The notes under the pieces are model-generated. The model did not search any database and had not been told where the DNA came from. It was given only the letters and a program-made list of their open reading frames with translations. Of a stretch of 11,099 bases of DNA, positions 1 to 6,734 are shown in pieces. The first letter of the stretch is position 1; the number at the start of each line of letters is the position of its first letter. Position numbers and translations under genes: made by a program. Origin of the DNA: Chromera velia (Eukaryota; Sar; Chromeraceae); the NCBI GenBank assembly GCA_018398765.1, contig JAHBMJ010003404.1, positions 1-11,099 of the forward strand, written 5' to 3'.

Positions 1-183
1 GTGTGTGCGCGTGTGTGCGCGTGTGTGAGTGGGGGGGAAGAGGTGGGGGGGTATGTTGGGGGGCAAGAGAGGGAGAAAGAGGGATGGAGAGAAGAACAGA
101 AAGAATGAAATACAGCATGAGAGAGAGAGAGAGAGGAAGACATACATACATACACACATACACACACACACACACACACACAT

Positions 184-232
<49 letters not shown>

Positions 233-272
233 AAGAAAGAAAGAAAAGAAAGAAAGAAAGAAAGAAAGAAAA
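1..272. repeat. Compound microsatellite (GT)n, (CA)n, (GA)n, (AAAG)n
   Basis: Starts with a (GT)n/(GC) tract and G-rich DNA. A mixed CATA/CA tract (about 142-196) passes directly into (GA)n (197-228) and then (GAAA)n (to about 272). Reading frames across it give only repeated RERE and HTHT peptides on the plus strand and are not genes. Confidence 0.95.
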
Positions 273-360
273 GAGTGGTGGAAGAAACTAATTCTCTCAC
301 TTTACTTTTGGATGACCTTTCATTTTTCTGCTCTCACAGAGGAAATGAAAGTCGACGAAC

Positions 361-409
361 CTTTCGTTTGGCAAGTTGTGCGGCTTCTGCCTCCAGTCGC
401 TCCCATGCC
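361..409 (-). CDS. Candidate internal exon, charged helical peptide
   Basis: On the minus strand an excellent acceptor (a run of about 25 mostly pyrimidine bases ending TTTTTCTTGCAG) opens a 49-base exon that ends at CGAAAG|GTTCGT. The open frame takes one base to finish a codon and then reads AWERLEAEAAQLAKRK, an amphipathic, coiled-coil-like helix. The frame is also open further upstream from a weaker acceptor at about 444. If it joins the exon at 519-647, that exon must stop at the weak donor CT|GTCC before its own stop codon; this fits the phase but is inference. Otherwise it starts a different transcript that leaves the window at position 1. Protein family not recognised. Confidence 0.4.
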
Positions 410-518
410 CTGCAAGAAAAAGGGACAGAGACGGGAACTTCATACCACTGCAGTGGGTGCCTAACTGAAGCGATCCAGAGGCACGCAGGGAGCAATCCGA
501 GAGTTTAATTCTCTACTT

Positions 519-647
519 CTATTCATCAAAGAAAGGAAACAATGATCGAGAAGAAAGGCAGGACAGCGCATGAAGAATCTGTCTCCGCGCTGCTTGCACA
601 AAATGATCTTCATTGACAGTGCTCAAGACGTCTACAGTGGTCCAGGA
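519..647 (-). CDS. Candidate (terminal?) exon, unknown protein
   Basis: A textbook acceptor on the minus strand, CCTTTTTCACTCTTTTGCAG, is followed in phase 0 by 42 sense codons and TAG. The peptide begins SWTTVDVLSTVNEDHF and ends FPFFDE. The other two frames hit stops within a few codons of the acceptor, so this frame is the only usable one. An ATTAAA hexamer lies about 15 bases after the stop, closer than a usual poly(A) signal. The exon is either the 3' end of a gene, or a longer internal exon whose donor lies before the stop and leads to the exon at 361-409. No known domain seen. Confidence 0.5.
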   Translation of the reverse strand, partial: SWTTVDVLSTVNEDHFVQAARRQILHALSCLSSRSLFPFFDE

Positions 648-798
648 CTGCAAAAGAGTGAAAAAGGTTGATACTGACGTGTCTTCTTGTTTCTCAAAGT
701 AAAGCATGAAAGTCGAGGGAAAGATTTGCAAGTGGGACAAGGAATTTGTATTGTTTTCGTGACAGATATGTTCAACACACAATCCCTCACTGACTGAC

Positions 799-843
799 AG
801 ACGCTCTCTCTGCCATCGCGTAGGGGCTTATCAGTTCGTCAGC
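799..843 (-). CDS. Candidate small internal exon
   Basis: The minus-strand acceptor GAGTCTCTTCTATATGCAG opens a 45-base phase-0 exon reading ADELISPYAMAERAS, followed by a GTCAGT donor. A second possible donor, CA|GTGAGG, lies eight bases later, but its phase would give an immediate stop in the exon at 519-647; the GTCAGT donor keeps that exon in frame. The peptide looks natural but is too short to assign. The join to neighbouring exons is inferred from phase only. Confidence 0.4.
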
Positions 844-1043
844 CTGCATATAGAAGAGACTCATTTATGGTAAATTGAATCCATAGTGGGCTTCAGAGAC
901 AATCAAAAGCACGTCAAGCCATTTGAAAGAGTACACCACTTTAGTTTTGAATCAAAACATCCGAACGAAGTCAACGAGCCATCAAAGTGTATCAATGCAA
1001 GTACGGAACCCAAGTAAGCAAGCACACGCATGTTTCAACAGCC

Positions 1044-1202
1044 CTAGGAGAAATACAGAAGAGCATGGAATGACAACCTATCTTCATATAGTTTATCATG
1101 ATGGACCATTAGCTTTCTTTGCACGTACAAGGCTCTAACGTTTGACGGAACAGAAAGTGTCAGATCTGCGCTCCGATGGTTCGTGCCAAGCAAAAAAAGC
1201 AA
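1044..1202 (-). CDS. Candidate exon, unknown protein
   Basis: A strong minus-strand pyrimidine tract (about 22 bases of C and T ending CCCTTTCAG) opens a phase-0 frame of 52 codons to a TAG at 1044. It starts LLFLLGTNHRSADLTLSVPS and continues RALYVQRKLMVHHDKLYED. A possible donor, GATAG|GTTGTC at 1078/1077, would end the exon earlier. The 34 bases after that donor are pyrimidine-rich and end in CTCCTAG, so either a very short intron or a real terminal stop lies here. By phase the preceding exon could be 1424-1465. No family recognised. Confidence 0.45.
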   Translation of the reverse strand: MLFLLGTNHRSADLTLSVPSNVRALYVQRKLMVHHDKLYEDRLSFHALLYFS

Positions 1203-1208
1203 CTGAAA

Positions 1209-1223
1209 GGGGGGGAGGGAGGG
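1209..1223 (+). other. G-quadruplex motif with 1-base loops
   Basis: Seven Gs, A, GGG, A, GGG: this fits four G-triplets separated by single bases, the most stable class of quadruplex motif. On the minus strand the same bases form the C-rich pyrimidine tract of the acceptor for exon 1044-1202, which may be why it exists. A second G-run (8 Gs) is at about 1292-1301. Confidence 0.7.
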
Positions 1224-1422
1224 ACTGGACGTCGGCTGATGGAAATTTCGGGTTCTGGAACGGGTCTTGGACAGGTAGAGTTGGTCTTTTTTTGGGGGGG
1301 GAGCGCCAACGTTTCTGGGTTTCCTTCAGAAGGGGGCTTGTAGGGTTGATTAATTAGGTCGTCTGTTGTCTTATTCTTTTTGCCTTTTTCCACGAGAGAG
1401 ATGGCCTTTTCCTCCCCCTTAA

Positions 1423-1519
1423 CCACGATGCCGGAAGATGTCTTCATGACTCTCGGGCTTGCTATCTGCAGGCGAGATCAGACAACCAATACATATATTC
1501 AAGAAGGCATGTTGAATGC
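1423..1519. repeat. 97-bp dispersed direct repeat, copy 1
   Basis: Identical length to 1789-1885 with six differences, all transitions. One difference falls in the 43-base exon part and five in the 54-base acceptor/intron part. Copies start 366 bp apart. Confidence 0.9.
1424..1465 (-). CDS. Candidate 42-base exon inside a duplicated unit
   Basis: The minus-strand acceptor CTGATCTCGCCTGCAG opens a 14-codon phase-0 exon, IASPRVMKTSSGIV, ending at GTG|GTTAAG. The donor phase matches exon 1044-1202. The frame stays open past the donor as far as 1160, but that extension turns proline-rich because it reads through the next exon's pyrimidine tract. The exon and its acceptor are duplicated at 1790-1831. 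The same boundary read on the plus strand looks like a donor (CAG|GC here, CAG|GTGAGA in the other copy), so orientation is not certain. Confidence 0.35.
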
Positions 1520-1788
1520 GCATATATATGTGGGTTTTTTTCTCGGCGCATGCTGCCGCAGATAGAGATATGAAAGCTGAGTCAATGCCGACGAAGGAGT
1601 CGAATATTGCTTCACTGGGACCAGACATATCGAGCAGAGAAAATGATGAAGAAGGATTCAAAGAGGACATGATAAAAAAAGGGGGGGTCGAGAAACAATG
1701 GGTGAGAATCGAGAACGACTCAGAAGAGGAGGCGAGAAGAAGAAGACTGCAAGGACAAAACATGAAGCACTGACATATTCCTCCTCGT
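1520..1788. other. Spacer between the 97-bp repeat copies; ambiguous open frames
   Basis: The plus strand carries a charged open frame (about 1570-1773: GPDISSRENDEEGFKED, then EEEARRRRLQGQNMKH). The minus strand is also open as a serine-rich frame. A plus-strand acceptor-like CTGCCGCAG precedes the charged frame. Since all better exons are on the minus strand, this is left undecided; it may be an intron of the minus-strand gene. Confidence 0.3.
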
Positions 1789-1885
1789 CCACGATGCCGG
1801 AAGATGTCTTCATGACCCTCGGGCTTGCTATCTGCAGGTGAGATCAGATAACTAATACATGTATTCAAAAAGGCATGTTGAATGC
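1789..1885. repeat. 97-bp dispersed direct repeat, copy 2
   Basis: Second copy of 1423-1519. It keeps the minus-strand acceptor (CTGATCTCACCTGCAG) and the 14-codon exon with only a synonymous AGA/AGG change in that frame. Directly after the exon it has GACGAG instead of GTTAAG, so the donor is absent. This suggests a non-functional extra exon copy. Confidence 0.85.
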
Positions 1886-1952
1886 ACGATTATGATATCA
1901 TCTGTCAGATATAAGAGATTGACCTCAACGTACGGTCAAAGCTAGCTAGCGT

Positions 1953-2183
1953 TTGGATTTGTTTTCCTTCGAGACCGGCATGCAGGAAAGGCGTCTGGAT
2001 CGACTCTCGATCTACGTCTCGATCGACCGGTCAGTGCGTGCAGATGAATCAATGAAGGCTCCAGGCATTTGATTTTGCTCCTTCGAGACCGGCATGCAGG
2101 AAAGGCATCTAGATCGACTCTCGATCTACGTCTCGATCGACCGGTTAGGCACAGTGCAGATGGATCAATGAAGGCTCAGGCAA
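1953..2183. repeat. Two-copy 114-bp tandem repeat with internal palindromes
   Basis: Copies begin near 1953 and 2067; the shared core starts CCTTCGAGACCGGCATGCAGG at 1966 and 2080. Each contains GATCGA-CTC-TCGATC (a 6-bp stem with 3-base loop) and TCGATCGACCGG, so each unit can fold. Most differences are transitions, with a 2-bp indel near the end. No convincing gene overlaps. Confidence 0.85.
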
Positions 2184-2250
2184 AATTCAAGTTCGGGCAC
2201 TGCGCCTCTGCTGCATTGCAGAGAATTTCTTTTAGCTTGAGATACATTGA

Positions 2251-2300
2251 AGATCGCGATCTGAATATCGATGAACGTATATATTATATATAATATATAC
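2251..2300. repeat. Two perfect palindromes (12 bp and 24 bp)
   Basis: AGATCGCGATCT at 2251-2262 is a perfect 12-bp palindrome. 2277-2300 is a perfect 24-bp palindrome made only of TA steps and AT runs, bounded by a G and a C. They could extrude as cruciforms. No gene is seen here. Confidence 0.85.
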
Positions 2301-2322
2301 ATATTGATATATTAACGAGATA

Positions 2323-2340
2323 CACCCAACCAGTTGGGTG
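2323..2340. repeat. Short hairpin, 8-bp stem with 2-base loop
   Basis: CACCCAAC, CA, GTTGGGTG: a perfect 8-bp stem. It lies 22 bases after the 24-bp palindrome and just before a G-rich segment. Confidence 0.7.
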
Positions 2341-2416
2341 AGTGCCTCGGGGGGCCCTTTAGGGGGTCCACAAATATTTGATTGATGCACACGTACCATC
2401 GGGGGCTTGGGTATGT

Positions 2417-2518
2417 GGCCCCGGAAAGCGAAGCGGGGGGCACTTACCAAACTTTCCCCAGAGCCCACGAATGCCCACGATGCATGGAGGTTTGGTAAAA
2501 AAAAAGGCCCCGGAAAGC
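2417..2518. repeat. Direct repeat GGCCCCGGAAAGC and inverted repeat TTACCAAAC
   Basis: GGCCCCGGAAAGC occurs at 2417-2429 and 2506-2518. Between them TTACCAAAC (2444-2452) pairs with GTTTGGTAA (2490-2498). On the minus strand the first arm contains a consensus donor TTTG|GTAAGTG (boundary 2448/2447) after an open frame ending SWAFVGSGESL, so part of this block may be an exon. Its acceptor was not found. Confidence 0.6.
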
Positions 2519-2681
2519 CCCGCTCCTCATTGGCTCAGAAAAGCGTCAAAAATTAACTACCTACCCTCGTTTGATCCGCTATCACTTTCTGCCAGTGCGT
2601 CGAAAGTAGGCAGGCGGTTTTAGCATGATTTTATAGTCAGTACTGCCAAACAATACATGTCGCACTCTTCTAGCATACGTG

Positions 2682-3068
2682 TCAAGGAAGAAGGAAGAGG
2701 GATCGTTTCGTCATTGTTCTTTTGAAAAACTTTGAGACGTCGTTGAGTTGCCCTCTTTCGGGACCACAAGAAGAGTGCCGTCTCCTCCGGCCATCAATGA
2801 TTGATCTCCATCCCTCTCCAGGGGACCTCTCGATTCGCTCCAAGACTTTCAACACTGTCAGCTGTACACCAACATCGGGTGAGACGTCGAAGCAATGCAC
2901 AACTGTCTGCGACTGTTTGTGTGTCTTCATAGATTCTTGGAAAGTCGTTAAGCACTTGGGCTGTTCCCACTTTGTGTTTGCAGCATTCAGTGCGTACAGG
3001 TAGTTGTCTTTGAATGTTCTGCGTATGCGTGGGGCTGGTATTTCTATCTGTTTCTTTTCTGCCTCCGT
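2682..3068 (-). CDS. Long candidate coding block, unknown protein (C-terminal part)
   Basis: The longest protein-like frame outside simple repeats: 128 codons then TGA at 2682. It opens after a TAG at 3069-3071. Segments in order are EAEKKQIEIPAPRIRRTFKD, NYLYALNAANTKWEQPK, CFDVSPDVGVQLTVLKVLER and IERSPGEGWRSIIDG, followed by an Arg-rich stretch (GRRRRH) and a basic end (FFKRTMTKRS). Composition is mixed and natural, with hydrophobic heptads around VLKVLERIER. An internal ATG at 2930 is unlikely to be the true start because the protein-like quality continues upstream of it. Possible acceptors are GAATAG (3069) and GGAGGCAG (about 3055). The 3' end may instead use an unseen donor before the TGA. 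Upstream partner is probably 3073-3194. No domain recognised. Confidence 0.5.
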   Translation of the reverse strand, partial: TEAEKKQIEIPAPRIRRTFKDNYLYALNAANTKWEQPKCLTTFQESMKTHKQSQTVVHCFDVSPDVGVQLTVLKVLERIERSPGEGWRSIIDGRRRRHSSCGPERGQLNDVSKFFKRTMTKRSLFLLP

Positions 3069-3072
3069 CTAT

Positions 3073-3194
3073 TCAGTTTGTTGATGCACGCCCGTCCCCA
3101 TCAGGAATTAACGTCTCTTCGTGAAAAAATGTGGACTGCGTCTTCTCCCGGCCTGGATTGGACTTGTCACAATCAATTATGCTCACAATTTTTG
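3073..3194 (-). CDS. Candidate exon upstream of 2682-3068
   Basis: The minus-strand acceptor AGAGTCTTTTCAG opens a frame that begins with two bases of a split codon and reads 39 codons to TGA: KIVSIIDCDKSNPGREKTQS, then TFFHEETLIPDGDG. Immediately downstream the frame 2682-3068 is open in another register. A donor C|GTGCAT and acceptor GGCAG would remove 31 bases and match phase (one base plus two), but so short an intron is unusual, so the join is unresolved. A one- or two-base indel in a continuous exon is an alternative. The intron 5' of this exon would hold the long pyrimidine/purine tract at 3205-4220. Confidence 0.4.
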
Positions 3195-3204
3195 CTGAAA
3201 AGAC

Positions 3205-3590
3205 TCTCTTCGCTCACTTACCCACTCGCTCACGCGCTCTCTTCCTCAATCCCTTCCTCCATCACTTCATCCTTGCCTTCCTTCCCTGACTTACTGACTC
3301 ACTCACTTCTTTGCTCATCCACTCACCCCCTCACTCTTTTCCGCCGACCCTCCCTACCTGCCTCCTTCCCTGCCTGCTTTCATCCCAGCTTCCTTCGGAA
3401 TCCCTCCCTCCCTCTGCTCCTTCGCTCACTCGTTCAGTCGCTCACTCACTCATTCACTCACTCACTCAGTCACTTACACACCAACCCGCTCACTCACTCA
3501 CACAGACACCAAGCGAAATCCACTTACTCAATGCCTCTTTCACTAGCTGACTCGCTTGCTGACAGACTTCCTCGCTCTTTCTTTCTTACT
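3205..3590. repeat. Degenerate (CACT)n / (CTCA)n tract
   Basis: Interrupted CTCACTCA units with CCTTCC patches, densest at 3425-3505. Reading frames here encode only repetitive HSLTHSLTH peptides and are not genes. Confidence 0.9.
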
Positions 3591-4220
3591 TAATGTTTTT
3601 CGTTCTCTCTTTTTTTTTTTTTTTTCCTCCCTTTTTTTATTCTTTATGCTTTCGTCCTTCCGTCCTTCTTTCCTCTCTTCTTTGTTTCTGCACTTTCTTT
3701 CTTCCCTTCTTCCTGTCTTCGATCCCTATTTTATTTCTTCATTCTTCCACTTTCCGCCTGCCTCCTCTCTTTCTGCATGTTTTTCCACTATTTCTTTTTT
3801 CCGTCCTTTCTCCAGTTTTTGTTTGCTTGCTCATTTGCTTAGTACTTGTTTATCTACCTGCTTCTTTCCTACTGAGACTTTCTTTCCTTGATTCCTTCTT
3901 TCCTCCCTGCTTTATTCCTTCCGATTCCTAACCTTCCTCCCTCTCTCCTTCCCTTCCTTCGTTCGTCTCTTCCATCTTCGTTCCTTCCCCCCTTTCCTCC
4001 TTTCTTCCATCCCTCCTTCCTTCTTTCATTCATTCATTCATTCCTTCCTTACTTCCTTCCTTCCTTCCTTCCTTCCTTCCTCGGAAGTTTATCCCTCCCT
4101 TCCTCTCGATCACCCTCCCTTCCTCCCTGCCAGGATCTGCCTCCGTCCTGCCCCCTCCTTCCTCGCTCCCTTGCTTGCTTCACGCTTCCTTCCCTGCTTC
4201 CTAGCTTTCCTTCTTCATGA
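3591..4220. repeat. About 630-bp polypyrimidine tract, (CTTT)n to (CCTT)n
   Basis: Nearly purine-free on the plus strand: T-rich CTTT units, a T17 run near 3610, then CCTT/CCCT units, a (CATT)n patch at about 4028-4042 and (CCTT)n at 4043-4080. Long homopurine-homopyrimidine DNA like this can form triplexes. Open frames in it encode only Ser/Phe/Leu/Pro strings. Confidence 0.9.
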
Positions 4221-4307
4221 GTCATGATCTAGCCCATGATGATGGGTCTCAAACTAGGTCTCAAATTTCGTCCTTCTGTCTCTCCTTATTTTGCTCCCAC
4301 TATTTTG

Positions 4308-4677
4308 CAAAGATGTTGCAAAGTGGGGCTTGAAGCGGCACCTACTATCACAGCCGGTGGCAGCTTATCGCGCCTTAATTAATTAGCCCTGAAGTCGCAT
4401 GAAGAACGTTCAATAATCTTTAATTGAGGCTACAGGAAATTGATGAAAAAATTAAATGAATGATGGGTCAAAAACTCAAAGTTAAATAAATCCAAAGATG
4501 TTGCAAAGTGGGGCTTGAAGCGGCACCTACTGTCACAGCTGGTGGCAGCTTATCGCGCCTTAATTAATTAGCCCTGAAGTTGCATGAAGAACGTTCAATA
4601 ATCTTTAATTGAGGCTACAGGAAATTGATGAAAAAATTAAGTGAATGATGGGTCAAAAACTCAAAGTTAAATAAATC
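4308..4677. repeat. Two-copy 185-bp tandem duplication
   Basis: Exact period of 185 bp: 4308-4492 and 4493-4677. Only four differences, all transitions, two of them at CpG sites. Each copy contains a short plus-strand open stretch, KWGLKRHLLSQ then AAYRALIN and a stop, which could be an exon remnant; one change there is synonymous and one is Pro/Leu. The minus strand has an acceptor-like CATGCGACTTCAG in each copy but no open frame after it. An A13 run follows at about 4685. Confidence 0.95.
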
Positions 4678-4679
4678 AT

Positions 4680-5560
4680 CGTCAAAAAAAAAAAAAATTA
4701 AAAAAATCATGATGAAAGAAGGATTATTTGAGATACTGTTCGACCACTGTGACATTTTATATTAAAATGATATTAAAAGAAAATCAATTCTCTTATCAGA
4801 TGTTTAAATATTTTTAAAGATGCATAGCATAGCATTGTGAAAAACCCATACAGAAGTATTCTAGATCTTAAATATATGAGTCTATAAAAAGCCTGTCTAA
4901 GCCTCACTAAAGTTTATACTCGTATAAAAAATAAGTTGTCGGTGGCTTTTGTCAAGCGTCAAAATGTCTGGGAGGCTTCTGCCATTATATATCATTAATT
5001 CAAATCTGAGTGAATCAGAATGTTCATGGTGCGCCTGGGGTGAAACCATCATGACTCTAGAAAACGAAACAGGGAACACTAAATTATGAAACAACTAAGG
5101 CTGAGAAAAGGTGCATATTATTATTATTAAGGTGCTGGTGCTGGTATAAAAACAAGTTTGCACCTTAAATCAGGTGCAAAACAGGTGTAAAATAAAGTGC
5201 ACCGTTTATCATATGACAACTAGGTTGCTACGGTTGATTTTTAGTGTTTTTAGCGGCCAAAACGCGCCTCATTCAAAGCTTAAAAGCTTTTTATGATGTA
5301 GATTAGCTACACAAATTTTTACTGCGCAAAACAACCTAAAATATCATTAGAAATGTTAGTGAAAAGACGAAAAGAAAAAAAAAAAGAAATTTTTCTTGCA
5401 ATTAAAGACTAAATATCTCTGACTATCTCATGACTTCGGTATCTTTCTGGGTCTTTTTTTTTCATTTATTACCTGTCCAATGCTTTGTATGTATGATCTA
5501 TAGCGTTTGAATATGTTTGGCGCCATTTGCATGCTGCACCATAGTCTAGTTGTGTCTTAG
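4680..5560. other. AT-rich segment, no confident gene
   Basis: AT-rich with short A and T runs. One minus-strand open frame at 4897-5094 (contains RFELMIYNGRSLPDILTLDK) has some natural character, but it has no clear splice sites or recognisable motif. A minus-strand AATAAA is at about 5466-5471, 430 bases beyond the stop of the gene ending at 5897, and could be its poly(A) signal. Confidence 0.5.
5109..5203. repeat. Cluster of GGTGC/GCACC motifs with hairpin
   Basis: TTAAGGTGC (5127-5135) pairs perfectly with GCACCTTAA (5160-5168) around a 24-base loop. CAGGTGCAAAA (5171-5181) is followed directly by CAGGTGTAAAA (5182-5192), and further GGTGC and GTGCACC copies flank them. CAGGTG is an E-box form. 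Whether this is regulatory is inference. Confidence 0.6.
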
Positions 5561-5896
5561 CTTATACGATCCATAAATCCTTCAAACTACACACGCATGC
5601 CCCTTTGGAGCAAACTCCTGAAGAAAGCAACCATAAATGGTGCGTTTTCATGAAAAAGAAAAAGAAGAAAGAATGAAACAAAGGAAGGTTTTTTTGGATT
5701 TTGTCTCTGAGCAAGGGCAAGTGAGGGCCTGATCTCAGAGGCTCGGAGCCCAGCCCCGTCATACCCTAGCTCTCTTCTTCACTCACCCCCCTCCCCAAAA
5801 CGACAACGGAGGATAAAAACTAGACAAAAAAGAGGAAAGACAGAAAGAAGAAGAGGAGAAAGAAGAGGAGAGAGTAGGCTCCTCACAGACTTTCTC
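5561..5896. other. Probable 3' UTR/intergenic DNA with purine-rich tract
   Basis: Lies downstream of the minus-strand stop at 5897. The plus strand is purine-rich at about 5815-5878 (GAAGAAGAGGAG units), i.e. a pyrimidine tract in the minus-strand transcript. A 66-codon minus-strand frame at 5562-5762 contains an FFFFFF run and no other gene-like feature; it is not called. Confidence 0.4.
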
Positions 5897-6018
5897 TCAC
5901 TTGAAGTCCAACTTGAAAGTTGACCTCAGTATGACGTTTTTCTTCCCTAAAAACTCCTTGGGTTTGATGCGGGCTGGTTGGGGTGGAGGGGAGGCTTTGG
6001 CTTTTGATTTGAGTTTAG
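5897..6018 (-). CDS. Terminal exon of a basic protein
   Basis: The minus-strand acceptor TTTCTCTTATTCTTCAAAG opens a 122-base exon: two bases completing a split codon, 39 codons, then TGA. The peptide is basic and proline-rich at first (KLKSKAKASPPPQPARIKPK), then ends EFLGKKNVILRSTFKLDFK. The split codon joins exactly with the single T ending exon 6379-6473, giving TCT (Ser). The exon is missed by ATG-based searching because its only in-frame ATG is in the intron. Function unknown; see the note on exon 6651-6721. Confidence 0.55.
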
Positions 6019-6378
6019 CTTTGAAGAATAAGAGAAACATGGACAGAGTCGGAAAGGTGCGATTCCTAACCCTAGACCCTCTTCTGACTGACCCGGCTTA
6101 ATTAATGATGTTCATCTAGACTAGCATGTCTTTCCATACCCTCCTGAGCCACTTGCAAGGATCTACGTGGCTGGTACAAGTATTTTCTCCGTATTCAGAT
6201 CCAAAAGAAGGCTCTCTCTATTCTTGAACAACTTTTTTGTTATTTGCTGATATTTGTGTGAAGCCGTCTATCTGGACAGGGCCCCGGTTTATGAAATTAA
6301 GAAGTGATTAACTGCAGTGACCGGTATACAGGACCGATATGGCTGACGACTTGCGAACGAAGGGGTGAATACCCTTAC

Positions 6379-6473
6379 AAAAGCTGCACTTCCCTATACA
6401 GACGGTCTTCAAACCTTCTGGAAGTACCAAACGCAACAAGAAGCCGTGGTATGACAGAAAGTCAGATACAAAT
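6379..6473 (-). CDS. Internal exon, middle of the same gene
   Basis: 95 bases bounded on the minus strand by the acceptor TTTGCTTGCTTACATACAG and the donor TTTT|GTAAGG. It reads FVSDFLSYHGFLLRLVLPEG then LKTVCIGKCSF. Both ends match neighbours: the leading A completes AG+A (Arg) from exon 6651-6721, and the final T joins CT of exon 5897-6018. The plus strand also has an AG...GT bounded 78-base open stretch over the same bases (TKRNKKPWYDRKSDTNLY), but it has no phase-matched partners, so the minus strand is preferred. Flanking introns are 177 and 360 bases. Confidence 0.55.
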
Positions 6474-6650
6474 CTGTATGTAAGCAAGCAAACTTGACGA
6501 GCCATCAGCAGACGGAAGTGACGAATGGTTCCACTATCTGACGTAAAGCAGTAAATTCAATGATCAAAGCAATTGCACTCTTACTGACTAAGATAGATCG
6601 AGCCCGCCAATTGTAAAGAGCACCCGGAATCAGGTTTCAAAAGTCCTTAC

Positions 6651-6721
6651 CTGCAACCGAGAGGGACGTATATACCTTTATGTATACGTGTTCCTATGTA
6701 TGTGCCATTTCTGCTTCTCTT
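6651..6721 (-). CDS. Upstream exon of the same gene, NGT(Y)IG motif
   Basis: Ends at the strongest donor in the window, GGTTGCAG|GTAAGG, in the phase needed by exon 6379-6473. The peptide reads KRSRNGTYIGTRIHKG then IYVPLGC. The 5' boundary is uncertain: the frame stays open further upstream, and AATATAAAG is only a modest acceptor. The stretch SRNGTYIGTRI followed by VPLG resembles the S-x-NGT-x-(V/I) loop and following strand of FHA (phosphothreonine-binding) domains. That is a short-motif resemblance only; the conserved upstream Gly-Arg and Ser-x-x-His parts are not visible. Confidence 0.45.
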
Positions 6722-6734
6722 CTTTATATTAATA

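Noticed and set aside
3-508. Two long plus-strand frames (153 and 159 codons)
   Set aside because: They translate microsatellites (HTHTHT, RERERE, KERKKE); only the 3' part is unique sequence, and there the minus strand has a better exon.
923-1138. Plus-strand 71-codon frame
   Set aside because: The minus strand over 1044-1202 has a strong acceptor and a more natural peptide.
1160-1447. Minus-strand 95-codon frame with proline-rich end
   Set aside because: The proline-rich part (VPPSPPFS) is the pyrimidine tract of the next acceptor read as codons. Only the first part is kept, as exon 1424-1465.
3300-3510. CRISPR-like regular repeats
   Set aside because: The CTCACTCA units are a continuous degenerate microsatellite with no unique spacers of constant length.
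3078-4220. Several plus-strand frames of 79-171 codons
   Set aside because: Shadows of CACT, CTTT and CCTT repeats giving Ser/Leu/Phe/Pro strings.
6064-6080. CCTAACCCTAGACCC resembling telomeric repeats
   Set aside because: Fewer than three degenerate units; chance occurrence is likely.
6402-6479. Plus-strand 26-codon exon bounded by CTATACAG and GTAAGC
   Set aside because: Splice-like edges and a basic peptide, but no phase-matched partner. The minus-strand exon over the same bases has partners on both sides.
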